Notes: generated from the letters alone by a model not told the origin. A DNA stretch of 64,000 bases from Rhodoluna sp. (GCA_024641095.1 JAHEDR010000001.1:322387-386386); one strand, 5' to 3'; shown: positions 26,074-35,235, counted from the first letter of the stretch. A program made the numbers and translations.

Positions 26074-26763
26074 ATGGCTTACTTCATTTTGAAGACCCTG
26101 ATTTTAGGCCCGCTTTTGAGAGTGCTTTTTAGGCCTTGGGTTCGCGGAATGGAAAACATTCCAGCAACTGGCCCGGTAATTTTGGCCAGCAACCACCTCT
26201 CTTTTTCTGACTCAATTTTTTTGCCACTTCAGGCAAGACGCCCGGTGGTCTTTCTTGCCAAGAGTGAGTACTTCACCGGCAAGGGAATCAAAGGTGCGTT
26301 AACCCGATGGTTCTTTAAGGCAACCGGCCAACTTCCAATCGATAGAAGTGGCGGAAAAGCTTCTGAGGCTTCGCTAAATACCGGACTGAAGGTTTTGGGT
26401 CAGGGCCAGGTGCTTGGAATTTACCCTGAGGGCACCAGAAGCCCGGACGGTCGTTTGTACCGAGGCAGAACCGGCATTGCCAGAATGGTTTTGGAATCAA
26501 AGGCACCGGTAATTCCAGTGGCAATGATTGACACGGAAAAAGTTCAACCAATCGGAAAGCGTCTGCCGCGCATTCGTCGCATCGGTATCGTGGTTGGCAC
26601 CCCATTAGATTTTTCAAGGTTTGACGGCATGGAGGGTGACCGCATTGTGCTTCGCGCGGTAACCGACGAAATCATGTACGAGCTAAGAAAGCTCAGCGGT
26701 CAAGAATATGTTGATGCATACGCATCATCGGTTAAAGAAAAACGAGCTCGTCTCGCAAGGTAG
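26074..26763 (+). CDS. plsC: 1-acyl-glycerol-3-phosphate acyltransferase
   Basis: Membrane-associated acyltransferase of 229 aa. Motif I NHLSFSD (NHX4D type) and motif III YPEGTRSPDG are present, plus PVAMIDTEK. It makes phosphatidic acid from lysophosphatidate. GAAAGGG precedes the ATG. It ends 10 nt before aroG. A PlsC gene near class II DAHP synthase also occurs in mycobacteria (Rv2182c/Rv2178c). Confidence 0.87.
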   Translation: MAYFILKTLILGPLLRVLFRPWVRGMENIPATGPVILASNHLSFSDSIFLPLQARRPVVFLAKSEYFTGKGIKGALTRWFFKATGQLPIDRSGGKASEASLNTGLKVLGQGQVLGIYPEGTRSPDGRLYRGRTGIARMVLESKAPVIPVAMIDTEKVQPIGKRLPRIRRIGIVVGTPLDFSRFDGMEGDRIVLRAVTDEIMYELRKLSGQEYVDAYASSVKEKRARLAR

Positions 26764-26773
26764 GGAAGACAGT

Positions 26774-28135
26774 ATGAATGATCCAATAGTTGCAGCTAAT
26801 CCGGCAGTACTTGCTGGGCTCGACAACTATCTGACCCTTCCTGCTGCTCAGCAACCAACCTGGCCAGATGCCTCAGCGGTTGCCGATGTGCGTGCCGAAC
26901 TAGCAACTTTGCCACCGCTAGTCTTTGCCGGTGAGGTAGACATTCTGCGTGAACGTTTGGCGGCAGCAGCTTCTGGCAAGGCATTCTTGCTTCAGGGTGG
27001 CGACTGCGCAGAAACTTTTGCCGATGCAACTGCAGATCGAATTCGCAACCGAGTAAAGACTCTCCTGCAGATGGCAGTAGTGCTTACTTACGGCGCATCA
27101 ATGCCGGTTATCAAAATGGGTCGCATGGCTGGCCAGTTTGCAAAGCCACGCTCTAGCGATAGCGAAACTCGCGGCGATGTAACTTTGCCTGCGTTCCGCG
27201 GTGACATCGTAAACGGTTACGACTTCACTTCTGAGGCTCGCACTCCAGACCCAAAGCGCATGCTGAAGGCGTACCACACCAGTGCTTCAACGTTGAATTT
27301 GATTCGCGCCTTCACTACGGGAGGTTTCGCAGATCTTCGTTCTGTTCACGAATGGAACCGCGGTTTTGCGAACAACCCTGCAAACGAGCGCTACCTGTCT
27401 CTGGCGCAAGAAATTGATCGCGCAATTAAGTTCATGGCCGCATGCGGTGCCGACTTCAATGAATTGCGCACCACCGAGTTCTACACCAGCCACGAAGGTT
27501 TGTTGATGGACTACGAGCGCCCATTGACTCGCATTGATTCACGTACCGGTAACCCGTACATCACTTCTGGTCACTTCATTTGGATTGGTGAGCGTACCCG
27601 TCAAATGGATCACGCACACGTTGATTACCTGTCACGCGTTAGAAACCCAATTGGTGTGAAGCTTGGCCCAACCACTCAGGTTGAAGACGTAGTTGAGTTG
27701 ATTGAGCGACTTGACCCAAATCGCGAGCCTGGACGTTTAACTTTCATTACTCGTATGGGTGCTGGCAAGATTCGCGAAGAGTTGCCAAAGCTTGTCGAGG
27801 CAGTTCGTGACTCAGACGCTAACCCGCTGTGGATCACAGACCCAATGCACGGAAACGGCATGACCACAAAGAACGGCTACAAGTCCCGTAGATTCGACGA
27901 CGTCATGGACGAAGTTCGTGGCTTCTTTGAAGTTCACAAGGCTGCAGGAACATTCCCGGGTGGTGTGCACGTTGAACTTACCGGTGACGATGTTGCAGAG
28001 TGCCTAGGCGGTTCAGAGCAAATCGATGAGGCAAGCCTTGAAGAGCGCTACGAATCTCTTTGTGACCCACGACTAAACCACATGCAGTCTCTAGAGCTTG
28101 CATTCCTAGTTGCTGAGCAGTTGGCCAAGCGCTAA
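26774..28135 (+). CDS. aroG: DAHP synthase, class II
   Basis: 3-deoxy-D-arabino-heptulosonate 7-phosphate synthase of the plant/mycobacterial class II, 453 aa, first step of the shikimate pathway and so upstream of AroH and TyrA at 4238-5673. Diagnostic segments are LLQGGDCAETF, VIKMGRMAGQFAKPRS, GVKLGPTT and WITDPMHGNG. ATG 26774 is preferred; an upstream reading from 26708 overlaps plsC with unconserved sequence. A bidirectional terminator follows. Confidence 0.95.
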   Translation: MNDPIVAANPAVLAGLDNYLTLPAAQQPTWPDASAVADVRAELATLPPLVFAGEVDILRERLAAAASGKAFLLQGGDCAETFADATADRIRNRVKTLLQMAVVLTYGASMPVIKMGRMAGQFAKPRSSDSETRGDVTLPAFRGDIVNGYDFTSEARTPDPKRMLKAYHTSASTLNLIRAFTTGGFADLRSVHEWNRGFANNPANERYLSLAQEIDRAIKFMAACGADFNELRTTEFYTSHEGLLMDYERPLTRIDSRTGNPYITSGHFIWIGERTRQMDHAHVDYLSRVRNPIGVKLGPTTQVEDVVELIERLDPNREPGRLTFITRMGAGKIREELPKLVEAVRDSDANPLWITDPMHGNGMTTKNGYKSRRFDDVMDEVRGFFEVHKAAGTFPGGVHVELTGDDVAECLGGSEQIDEASLEERYESLCDPRLNHMQSLELAFLVAEQLAKR

Positions 28136-28145
28136 ATAAGCCAAT

Positions 28146-28183
28146 AAAAAACTCCTCGTGAATTTTTTCACGCGGAGTTTTTT
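28146..28183. terminator. Bidirectional intrinsic terminator aroG / pknL
   Basis: AAAAACTCC-T-CGTGAA pairs with TTCACG-C-GGAGTTTTTT around a short T-rich loop. It has A/T tracts on both sides, so it can stop both the plus-strand aroG and the minus-strand kinase transcript, whose stop codon begins at 28186. Confidence 0.85.
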
Positions 28184-30100
28184 CTACTTTGTAGAAATTG
28201 TTATGGAGTCGCCAACTCTAAGTTGGGTGCCTGCCGCTGCGCTTTGCTTCTTCACCTTTACGATGCCCCACTTGGTGGTCAACTGATCGGTATTTACGAT
28301 TACCTTAAAGCCCAATGTTTCAAGGGCTGATTTAGCGGCCAAGATTGTCTGACCAATCATGTTTGGAACTGTCACCACGTTAGGTCCCTTAGAAACCAAA
28401 AGGTTTACGCTACCGTTTTCGCCCAGCGGCTCGGTTAGTGGAACCAAGCTAATTACTTGACCAGCAGCAACGGTGTCACTGTATTCCTCATTGATCTCAT
28501 TGATCTTCAAGCCCACTGCCTCAATGGCGGTCACTGCCGCTTCTTGATCTAAACCGGCCACGATTGGAATTGCACCAAGCGAAACCCAGATATCAATGCG
28601 GCTAGTTTCAGGAATCTTTGTGCCATCGGCACCAAGGTAATCAAAGACTTCGCCAAGCGGCGCCTCGTTAAAAACTGACTTGACTTCGCCAAGAACAAAA
28701 CCGTTCTTAATTATTTCTGCAGTGGCTTCGGCAACATTCATTCCGGCAATCTCAGGTGCCGAAACAAGCTTTGGCCCTGAAGAAACATAGATTGTGATGG
28801 TTCCACCAAAATAGAAATTTCCGGCGGCCGGTTCGGTTCGTACCACTAAGCCCTTGGCTACTGTGGCCGATGGTTCTTCTGCGATTGCGATATCTGCATG
28901 GAGCGTGCCAAGAGTTACCTGCGCCTCATCAACGGTGCGGCTCGTGAGGTTTGGTATTGCTGCAAAGCCACCAGGGCCGCTACTGAAGAACCATCCCGCG
29001 CCTGCGCCCATAAGCACAACCACAAGCGTGGTGATCAAAATCTTCAGACCACGCTTCTTAAGTCCCATCTGTTCAAGGGGAGTCAGCTGATCGTCATCAA
29101 ACTTAAAATCTTCCAAGACCGATGTTTCGCCGAGGTTATAGTTTTCACTCATCACCTGGGTTTGATTCAAATCCAAATTCAAATCTGGCAGGACCGTTGT
29201 CTTGGCATCGGCTTTTGATGGCAACGGTTGAATTCTTAGAGCGGTGTCGTTGCGCCCAGCCTTTAGCTCTGCCTTGGCGCGCTGAACCACGGCCAAGAGT
29301 TCAACCGCATCACTTGGGCGGTGGGCTGCTTCACGAGCGGTTACCCAGAGTACCAATTCATCAAGAAGCGGAGGAACCTGCGGATTGAATTTAGACGGCG
29401 CCGGAACATTGTCGTTCGCGTGCTGATAAGCAATCTGCACGGCCTGTTCACCTTCGAAAGGCTGCTTTCCGGCAAGCATCTCAAAGAGCATGATTCCCGC
29501 TGCGTAAACATCGCTTCTGGCATCGGCGGTTCCGCGCATCACTAGCTCAGGGGATAGGTAGGCAACTGTTCCAACTAGTGAGCCTGTTGATGTGTGATTA
29601 TCAATATCTCTAGCAAGCCCAAAATCGCCAAGCTTGATTCGCCCATCGTTTGAGAGTAGAACGTTCTCTGGTTTTAGGTCGCGGTGCAAGATTCCGGCAC
29701 GGTGCGCCGCTGCAAGACCGCTGAGCATTGGTTCAAAAAGATCTAGGGCACGCTTTGCATCAAGGGCGCCAAAATCTTTCAACGCATCACGAAGGGTTAT
29801 GCCCGAAACATATTCCATTGCCATAAATGCCAAGTCGCCGTCTTCACCCTGGTCAAAAACATTTACCAGGTTTGGGTGAGAGAGCTTGGCTGCAATTCTT
29901 GCCTCGCGAATGAACTTTTCTCTAAACGAACTGTCGCTCGCGAGGTGCGGGTGAATGATCTTTAGGGCAACTTTTCGTTCAAGTCTGATGTCCATGGCTA
30001 AGTAAACGGTTGCCATACCGCCGCGAGCAACCACCTGCTCAATCTGGTATCGCTCACCGATTAATCGGCCCACCAAATTAGGCACTTGGGGTTGCTCCAC
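28184..30100 (-). CDS. pknL: Ser/Thr protein kinase with PASTA domains, PknL-like
   Basis: Transmembrane receptor kinase of 638 aa. Kinase domain residues about 15-275: glycine loop ARGGMATVYLA, Lys47, HRDLKPEN with Asp141, DFG Asp159 and the VGTVAYLSPE activation end. A juxtamembrane linker, one TM helix (about 352-373), then four PASTA repeats (377-638) that in the family bind muropeptides or lipid II. PknL rather than PknB is inferred from the flanking Rv2175c-like, polyprenyl synthase and aroG genes. The start is GTG 30100 inside the end of the LysM gene (23-nt overlap), so the two are coupled. Confidence 0.9.
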   Translation of the reverse strand: MEQPQVPNLVGRLIGERYQIEQVVARGGMATVYLAMDIRLERKVALKIIHPHLASDSSFREKFIREARIAAKLSHPNLVNVFDQGEDGDLAFMAMEYVSGITLRDALKDFGALDAKRALDLFEPMLSGLAAAHRAGILHRDLKPENVLLSNDGRIKLGDFGLARDIDNHTSTGSLVGTVAYLSPELVMRGTADARSDVYAAGIMLFEMLAGKQPFEGEQAVQIAYQHANDNVPAPSKFNPQVPPLLDELVLWVTAREAAHRPSDAVELLAVVQRAKAELKAGRNDTALRIQPLPSKADAKTTVLPDLNLDLNQTQVMSENYNLGETSVLEDFKFDDDQLTPLEQMGLKKRGLKILITTLVVVLMGAGAGWFFSSGPGGFAAIPNLTSRTVDEAQVTLGTLHADIAIAEEPSATVAKGLVVRTEPAAGNFYFGGTITIYVSSGPKLVSAPEIAGMNVAEATAEIIKNGFVLGEVKSVFNEAPLGEVFDYLGADGTKIPETSRIDIWVSLGAIPIVAGLDQEAAVTAIEAVGLKINEINEEYSDTVAAGQVISLVPLTEPLGENGSVNLLVSKGPNVVTVPNMIGQTILAAKSALETLGFKVIVNTDQLTTKWGIVKVKKQSAAAGTQLRVGDSITISTK

Positions 30101-31508
30101 CAGTTGAAGCGGTTAGAAGTTCGTCAAACCAAACCCAGGCTGATTGCTCCCACTTGGCGTATGCATTTGGGTACGCAGAAATTTGCACAGCCTGAGCCGC
30201 TTCGGTCAGCGACTTTGCCGACCAATCCTTAATGTCTAACAGCCCGCGCGCAACACCAAAGGTTGGGCTGGTTTTGCCACCAAAAAATGCTCGGGCTGCA
30301 TATTCAGGATTCATGATTTGTTCCACAGAACCCCAGTGTGCGCTAGGGCGCTGCTGGAAAAGCCCAACTGAGTCGCGGTCACCATAAGAGAGATTCCTGA
30401 TGCCCGATTCCTGCATTGCCGTTGCCAGCGCAATCACGATTCCGAAATCAGAAATTCCAAGAGACTTGCCAACTCTAAAAATAACTTCTGCGTTTGAACG
30501 CATCTCTGAAGTCATTGGAGTTAGGTCCGGGCAGAACTTAATTTCGTGCACGCCAGGAATAACTAGTCGTTGTCCAATAAAAATCATCGCCGACCAAGTC
30601 AAGCCGTTTGCGCTGAGTATTCCCTGAGTGGGCACTCCGTAAACCGCTGCAATTTTGCTAACCGATTCACCAGTTTTTACCGTGTGGTAACCGTGTACTT
30701 CGCAAACATCGCTTGGTCTGTGCGGATCAGTTGAGCTCAAGCCGCCGCTCAGGGGAGTTGCAACTGGTCTTGCAGTATTTGCTTCGGTGGTGCTTGGAGC
30801 GGCCTCGGTTGCCTTTAGCTTGATGGTTTGCCCACCGTAAAGCAGCGATGCTTCACTTAGTCCATTGGCGCTCAACAGGTTTTGCAATTGAATTCCGTAC
30901 GAGCTGGCAATTGAGGCAAGAGTCTCGCCCCTTTGAACCGTGTGCACAGCTGGAATTACCGTAGGTGTCTTCTTTGGGATCACCGAACCAATTACTAGTC
31001 TCTGGCCCGGAAAAATGATGGACTTTGCCGAAAGCTTGTTGATTGACAGCACGGTGGTTATTGAAATTGCATGTTGCTTAGCAATCGAGGCAATCGTCTC
31101 ACCGCGTTTTACAACGTGCACAGTTGCCGCGTTCGCTTTAGCCTGCGATGCAGGAACTACTGCATTGGCAATCAGCTTCAATTTCTGCCCAGGAACAATT
31201 AGAGCTTTTGCGTCCAGGTTGTTTATTTGCAGAAGTTGGTTGGTTGATAGCTGAAACTTTCTGGCAATCCCAGAAATAGTGTCGCCTACTTTTACCGTGT
31301 AGTTCAGTTGGGTTGCGCTGCTAACTGCGCCACTTGCGTTATTAGCTGCTCGCACCGGCGCTGAGGTATCGGTGGTTGTAGGGGAATCTAGGTCTGGGGT
31401 GTGTTCTGCGGCATTAGCCACATCACCACCGGCAATCGACCCAATAATTGAAATCGGGACCGTGGCCAGCGCTAAACCAAGCGCTCTTGCGTCACGTTTC
31501 TCGTCCAC
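30078..31508 (-). CDS. Secreted LysM protein with lytic-transglycosylase-like domain
   Basis: A 476-aa exported protein. An N-terminal signal-like segment (about 8-34), then four LysM repeats (70-112, 130-173, 188-231, 274-317) for peptidoglycan binding, and a lysozyme-like C-terminal domain (about 335-476) with AMQESG (Glu367 a candidate acid catalyst) and GLFQQRPS. Two Cys (269, 326) flank LysM4 and may form a disulfide. Catalytic activity is inferred. The start is GTG 31508. Its overlap with a PASTA kinase suggests cell-wall remodelling under kinase control. Confidence 0.85.
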   Translation of the reverse strand: MDEKRDARALGLALATVPISIIGSIAGGDVANAAEHTPDLDSPTTTDTSAPVRAANNASGAVSSATQLNYTVKVGDTISGIARKFQLSTNQLLQINNLDAKALIVPGQKLKLIANAVVPASQAKANAATVHVVKRGETIASIAKQHAISITTVLSINKLSAKSIIFPGQRLVIGSVIPKKTPTVIPAVHTVQRGETLASIASSYGIQLQNLLSANGLSEASLLYGGQTIKLKATEAAPSTTEANTARPVATPLSGGLSSTDPHRPSDVCEVHGYHTVKTGESVSKIAAVYGVPTQGILSANGLTWSAMIFIGQRLVIPGVHEIKFCPDLTPMTSEMRSNAEVIFRVGKSLGISDFGIVIALATAMQESGIRNLSYGDRDSVGLFQQRPSAHWGSVEQIMNPEYAARAFFGGKTSPTFGVARGLLDIKDWSAKSLTEAAQAVQISAYPNAYAKWEQSAWVWFDELLTASTGGATPSA

Positions 31509-31582
31509 GATGCCTACATTTCTAAGGGGAAGCCAGCCAATATCATCGCATGGGGCCGGTTTGATACTCGTGAGGCTCTCAG

Positions 31583-31948
31583 GTGTGGCAATGTTGTCTT
31601 GTGACTGACGTTTTAGATAATGTGCAATCTTGGATCACCATTCCAGATGCTGCTGAGCAACTTGACATTCCTGTGGGCCGCGTTCGCCGACTCATCGAAG
31701 AGCACCACCTGATCGCAATTAAGCGTGATGGCGTGCTTCAGATCCCAACCGAAATCATCGTTGAGGGGGAGCCGCTACCTAGCTTGCCTGGCACAATGAT
31801 TGTGCTTCTTGACTCAGGGTTAAATTACGACGAGGCATTCCGCTGGCTTTACACGGTAGAAGAAAGTCTTCCGGGCACGCCAATGGAGTTCCTTTTGAAG
31901 GGTCACAAGTCTGCGGTTAGACGCGCAGCTATGTTGTTGGCTCTTTAG
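31583..31948 (+). CDS. DNA-binding protein, Rv2175c-like
   Basis: A 121-aa winged-helix protein (WITIPDAAEQLDIPVGRVRRLIEEHHLIA as the HTH, then EFLLKGHKSAVRRAAMLLAL at the C terminus). This is the Rv2175c family, which in mycobacteria lies next to pknL and is phosphorylated by it with loss of DNA binding (established there, inferred here). GTG 31583 is preferred since GAGG (31572-31575) lies 7 nt upstream; GTG 31601 is an alternative. It is divergent from the LysM-pknL unit. Confidence 0.85.
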   Translation: MWQCCLVTDVLDNVQSWITIPDAAEQLDIPVGRVRRLIEEHHLIAIKRDGVLQIPTEIIVEGEPLPSLPGTMIVLLDSGLNYDEAFRWLYTVEESLPGTPMEFLLKGHKSAVRRAAMLLAL

Positions 31949-31966
31949 TTCAGCAAAATCTTCAGG

Positions 31967-33082
31967 CTAGGCCTGGCGGTTAATAACCTTCAGCGCCAAT
32001 TCGCGAAGCTCGTGTTTAGCTCGCTCATCAATCTGCAGAGCTTCCAGAGCGTTCAAGCTCTCGTCGGCAAGCTCTTCAATCATTCTTTCGGTTTTAGCAA
32101 GTGCGCCTGAACCCGATATCGTCTGCTGCAGGAAGCCAATTTGTTCGTTGGTCAGGTTTCTGCTCGAAAGCATCTCGTCAAAAATGGCACCAACCGATGG
32201 GCTCAACGATTCGCGAGTCAAACCAACCAAAACAGTGCGCTTGCCTTCGCGAAGATCGTCTCCGGCTGGCTTACCGGTAATTTGTGGGTCGCCGTAAACG
32301 CCCAGGATGTCATCTCTAAGTTGAAAAGCCATTCCAAGTGGAATACCAAAGGCAGAAATTCCACGAAGCAAACTCGGGGAAGCACCGGCAAATGCAGCAC
32401 CAATCAACAGCGGTGCCTCAATGCTGTACTTGGCGGTTTTATAAAGAATTACTCGGTTAGCTCGGTCAACGGCTTCTTCAACGGGGCGAGTGTTTGCCGC
32501 GTTTTCTTCAAGCACATCAAGGTACTGGCCGGCCATCACTTCAACGCGCATCTTGCTGAATTCGTTTCGGCAAGCGGTCTCGACCTCGGGTTCCGGTGCA
32601 TTCAGAAGTGCATTGCCAAAGATTTCGCTGCTCCAACCAAGCATTAGGTCGCCAACGAGAACTGAACCAGCTACACCAAAGCGCTCTGGGCTACCGGCCC
32701 AACCAGAATTTTCATGCAGAGCTTCGAATCGTTTGTGAACACTTGGTGCACCGCGACGGGTATCGGATTGATCCAAAAGGTCATCGTGAACCAGGGCGGC
32801 AGCGTGAAACATCTCTAGTGCTGCGGTGATGCCAATCATGGCTTCGGCCGAGGCTTCACGCTGTTCCGATGTTTGTCTTACGTCTGAACCCGGCAGGGCA
32901 CCAACCCAAGACCAGTAGCAAAAAAGGGCTCTAAAGCGCTTTCCGCCCTGCAACAAGTCTCTGGTGTAATCAACAACAGGAATTAAGTCTGGCGAAATTT
33001 GCTCAAAGTCGCTCTTGCGAGCCACGCAAAACTCATCGAGGTGATCTTGGATCAAACCCAGAAGTACATTAGTTTCGCTCAC
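31967..33082 (-). CDS. Polyprenyl (geranylgeranyl-type) diphosphate synthase
   Basis: Trans-isoprenyl diphosphate synthase of 371 aa. The first aspartate-rich motif DDLLDQSDTRRG (Asp100, Asp101, Asp104) and the second, QLRDDILG, are intact, with GGKRFRALF near the N terminus. It corresponds in place to mycobacterial idsA2. Chain length is not readable from sequence; products could feed carotenoids or menaquinone. It converges on the Rv2175c-like gene with an 18-bp gap. Confidence 0.88.
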   Translation of the reverse strand: MSETNVLLGLIQDHLDEFCVARKSDFEQISPDLIPVVDYTRDLLQGGKRFRALFCYWSWVGALPGSDVRQTSEQREASAEAMIGITAALEMFHAAALVHDDLLDQSDTRRGAPSVHKRFEALHENSGWAGSPERFGVAGSVLVGDLMLGWSSEIFGNALLNAPEPEVETACRNEFSKMRVEVMAGQYLDVLEENAANTRPVEEAVDRANRVILYKTAKYSIEAPLLIGAAFAGASPSLLRGISAFGIPLGMAFQLRDDILGVYGDPQITGKPAGDDLREGKRTVLVGLTRESLSPSVGAIFDEMLSSRNLTNEQIGFLQQTISGSGALAKTERMIEELADESLNALEALQIDERAKHELRELALKVINRQA

Positions 33083-33167
33083 GGCTCTAGCCTAACTCGC
33101 GCAACCTGCTTAGACTTTGGGTAGGTGGGCACGTGTCCATCAAATTGTCTTGTGTGGAGGAGTAGCC

Positions 33168-33518
33168 ATGGGCCTTTCTGAACATGAACAGAAACTGCTG
33201 GATGAGCTCGAGCGCGGGCTGTATGCCGCGGATTCAAACCTTGCCCACAAGCTGGGCAAGCCTGGGGCCAGATCTCCACAGCGCATCATCGCTGGCGCGG
33301 CACTTATCGTGATTGGTCTTTCTCTTCTGGTTGTTGCGGTAATTCTGCAGGCAGCTTTCTTTGGCGTTGGCGGTTTCTTGGCCATGTTGGCCGGCCTGCT
33401 TTTGGCAACCTCGGCAAACCCAAATTCAACCGCCGCACCTGCGGGCAAGGCAAAGCCTCAAAACCCAGTCAGCCGCAAGAGCTTCTTCGATGATCGCTGG
33501 GATAAGCGCCAGGGCTAG
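33168..33518 (+). CDS. DUF3040 membrane protein
   Basis: A 116-aa actinobacterial protein of unknown function. The N terminus GLSEHEQKLLDELERGLYAAD is the DUF3040 signature; two hydrophobic segments (about 44-65 and 67-86) make a hairpin membrane anchor, and a basic C-terminal tail follows. GGAGGA lies 6-7 nt before ATG 33168. In many actinobacteria a DUF3040 gene lies just before mraZ (Rv2169c in mycobacteria). Confidence 0.85.
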   Translation: MGLSEHEQKLLDELERGLYAADSNLAHKLGKPGARSPQRIIAGAALIVIGLSLLVVAVILQAAFFGVGGFLAMLAGLLLATSANPNSTAAPAGKAKPQNPVSRKSFFDDRWDKRQG

Positions 33519-33549
33519 TGCCTAAATTGGCCTAACCGCCCGACCCCCT

Positions 33550-33585
33550 AAAACCCACCTGAAAATGGTGGGTTTTGTCGTTTTT
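33550..33585 (+). terminator. Intrinsic terminator after the DUF3040 gene
   Basis: AAAACCCACC (33550-33559), loop TGAAAAT, GGTGGGTTTT (33567-33576), then GTCGTTTTT. It separates the DUF3040 transcript from the mraZ promoter region. Confidence 0.8.
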
Positions 33586-33654
33586 AGCTTAAATTGTGGG
33601 ATTTTCCTCCACTTGCTATATCCCAATAAATTACTGATGATTAAGACACGCCGA

Positions 33655-33669
33655 ACCAAAATATTTGGT
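33655..33669. promoter_or_regulatory. Dyad ACCAAA-ATA-TTTGGT upstream of the mraZ promoter
   Basis: Perfect inverted repeat with 6-bp arms and a 3-bp centre, ending 5 bp before the candidate -35 of mraZ. It is distinct from the MraZ boxes, so it may bind another regulator of the dcw cluster. Confidence 0.45.
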
Positions 33670-33674
33670 CATTT

Positions 33675-33704
33675 TTGCCCATTAGTGGGGGAAAGTGGTG
33701 TAAT
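33675..33704 (+). promoter_or_regulatory. Candidate mraZ (dcw) promoter
   Basis: -35 TTGCCC (33675-33680), an 18-bp spacer, and -10 TGTAAT (33699-33704). The -10 lies inside the second MraZ box. Confidence 0.55.
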
Positions 33705-33714
33705 GTGGAGTAAA
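33685..33714. promoter_or_regulatory. MraZ operator: three tandem 10-bp boxes
   Basis: GTGGGGGAAA (33685-33694), GTGGTGTAAT (33695-33704) and GTGGAGTAAA (33705-33714), head to tail without spacers. Repeats beginning GTGG at one-turn spacing are the known MraZ binding pattern in bacteria. They cover the -10, which predicts autorepression of mraZ and the dcw operon. Confidence 0.8.
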
Positions 33715-33748
33715 GCGCAAGATCGATGTCGAGAAAGGGGGAACGCAC

Positions 33749-34180
33749 ATGTTGCTTGGCACTCACGCACCAAAGCTTGATGACAAGGGTCGCGTTATCC
33801 TTCCGGCAAAGTTCCGCGAAGAGCTTCAAGGCGGTTTGGTTATCACCCGTGGGCAGGAAAACTGCCTATACGTATTCAGCTCGGCTGAGTTTCAGGCAGT
33901 GCACGACAAAATTCGTCAGGCGCCGGTTACCAGCATCGAGGCCCGCAACTACCTTCGCGTTTTTCTATCTGGCGCTTCAGATGAACTTCCTGACAAGCAA
34001 GGCCGAGTAACCATTCCGGCCGCCCTTCGCCAATACGCAGGTCTTGATAAAGACCTAGTCGTTATCGGTGTTGGTGCTCGTGCAGAAATCTGGAATGCAA
34101 AGTCATGGAACGAGTACCTGGCTAAGCAGGAAACAGCTTTCGCGAATGTAGCGGCGGAGGTGATTCCGGGACTCTTCTAG
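33749..34180 (+). CDS. mraZ: Transcriptional regulator MraZ
   Basis: A 143-aa protein with two AbrB-like SpoVT domains: [18 protein letters not shown] (about 10-27) and [21 protein letters not shown] (about 80-100). It forms a ring-shaped DNA-binding oligomer that represses the division and cell wall cluster it heads. AAAGGGGG precedes the ATG. The operator repeats lie 35 bp upstream. Confidence 0.97.
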   Translation: MLLGTHAPKLDDKGRVILPAKFREELQGGLVITRGQENCLYVFSSAEFQAVHDKIRQAPVTSIEARNYLRVFLSGASDELPDKQGRVTIPAALRQYAGLDKDLVVIGVGARAEIWNAKSWNEYLAKQETAFANVAAEVIPGLF

Positions 34181-34272
34181 TCCCTGTCGCTAGAACTCCA
34201 GCTATTACCTGAAACCAAGCCAGGCAAATGGATGGGGCCCTAGCAATAGGAACCAAGAAGTATCGGGCAGTT

Positions 34273-35235
34273 ATGGCAAAGAACATCTCTGAGCTTCACG
34301 AACCGGTTCTACTGGAACGCTCAATTGAACTTTTGGCGCCAGCGTTTGAAATCGACGCCCCTGTATTTGTTGATTGCACGCTTGGCCTAGGCGGTCACAG
34401 CGAGGCATTCTTAGAGCGTTTTCCAAATCTGACTTTGGTTGGCATTGACCGTGACCCATCTGCACTTGCCTTGGCTGGCGAGCGCTTGGAACGATTTGGT
34501 TCTCGTGTTCACCTGGTTCACGCTGTCTACGAAGAAATCCAGGATGTAATCGCCGAACTTGGCATCAACGAAGTGCACGGCATTTTGTTGGACCTTGGTG
34601 TTTCTTCAATGCAGCTTGATGAGCGCGATCGCGGATTTGCCTACTCATACGATGCTCCACTGGACATGCGTATGGATTCAACCACGGGCAAGACAGCAGC
34701 CGATGTCGTCAACAGCTACTCAGAGAATGACTTGGCACGAATCTTCAAGGAATTCGGTGAAGAGCGCTACGCCAAGGCTGTTGCTCGTGAAATCGTTTCG
34801 ATTCGCAAGACCAGCCCATTCCACACCAGCACCGAGCTTGCCGCCCTTATTGCCAAGATCATCCCGTTCATCCCAGGCAAGAGTTTTGGTCACCCAGCAA
34901 AGCGCGTTTTTCAGGCCCTACGTATTGAAGTAAACGGGGAACTTGAGGTTCTAGAGCGCACCATGCCAGCAGCAATCGCTGCACTTGCTGTTGGTGGTCG
35001 CATCGTCGTTATGTCTTATCACTCGCTAGAAGACCGAATCACTAAGCAGGCACTAGTTGCTGCTGCCAACTCTTCCGCTCCAATCGAGCTTCCTATTGAA
35101 CTTCCTGAGCACGCCCCAACTCTTCGCCTTTTGGTGAAGGGTGCCGAGGCAGCTACAGCAGAAGAAATTGCAAGAAACCCTCGCGCTGCATCGGTACGCC
35201 TGCGTGCAGCAGAAAAGATCCGGAGAGCAGCATGA
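34273..35235 (+). CDS. rsmH: 16S rRNA (cytosine-N4)-methyltransferase RsmH
   Basis: SAM-dependent methyltransferase of 320 aa that modifies C1402 of 16S rRNA. SAM-binding [32 protein letters not shown] and [14 protein letters not shown] are diagnostic. ATG 34273 gives the usual N terminus ([13 protein letters not shown]); ATG 34228 would add 15 residues. The stop overlaps ftsL by 4 nt. Confidence 0.94.
   Translation: MAKNISELHEPVLLERSIELLAPAFEIDAPVFVDCTLGLGGHSEAFLERFPNLTLVGIDRDPSALALAGERLERFGSRVHLVHAVYEEIQDVIAELGINEVHGILLDLGVSSMQLDERDRGFAYSYDAPLDMRMDSTTGKTAADVVNSYSENDLARIFKEFGEERYAKAVAREIVSIRKTSPFHTSTELAALIAKIIPFIPGKSFGHPAKRVFQALRIEVNGELEVLERTMPAAIAALAVGGRIVVMSYHSLEDRITKQALVAAANSSAPIELPIELPEHAPTLRLLVKGAEAATAEEIARNPRAASVRLRAAEKIRRAA

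Noticed and set aside
28184-30100. Naming the kinase PknB on the basis of its PASTA repeats
   Set aside because: PknB normally lies with pknA, rodA, pbpA and FHA genes; the flanking Rv2175c-like, polyprenyl synthase and aroG genes fit PknL.
33565-33780. Small open frame in the gap before mraZ
   Set aside because: It spans the terminator, promoter and MraZ boxes; no ribosome site, and the region is explained by regulatory elements.
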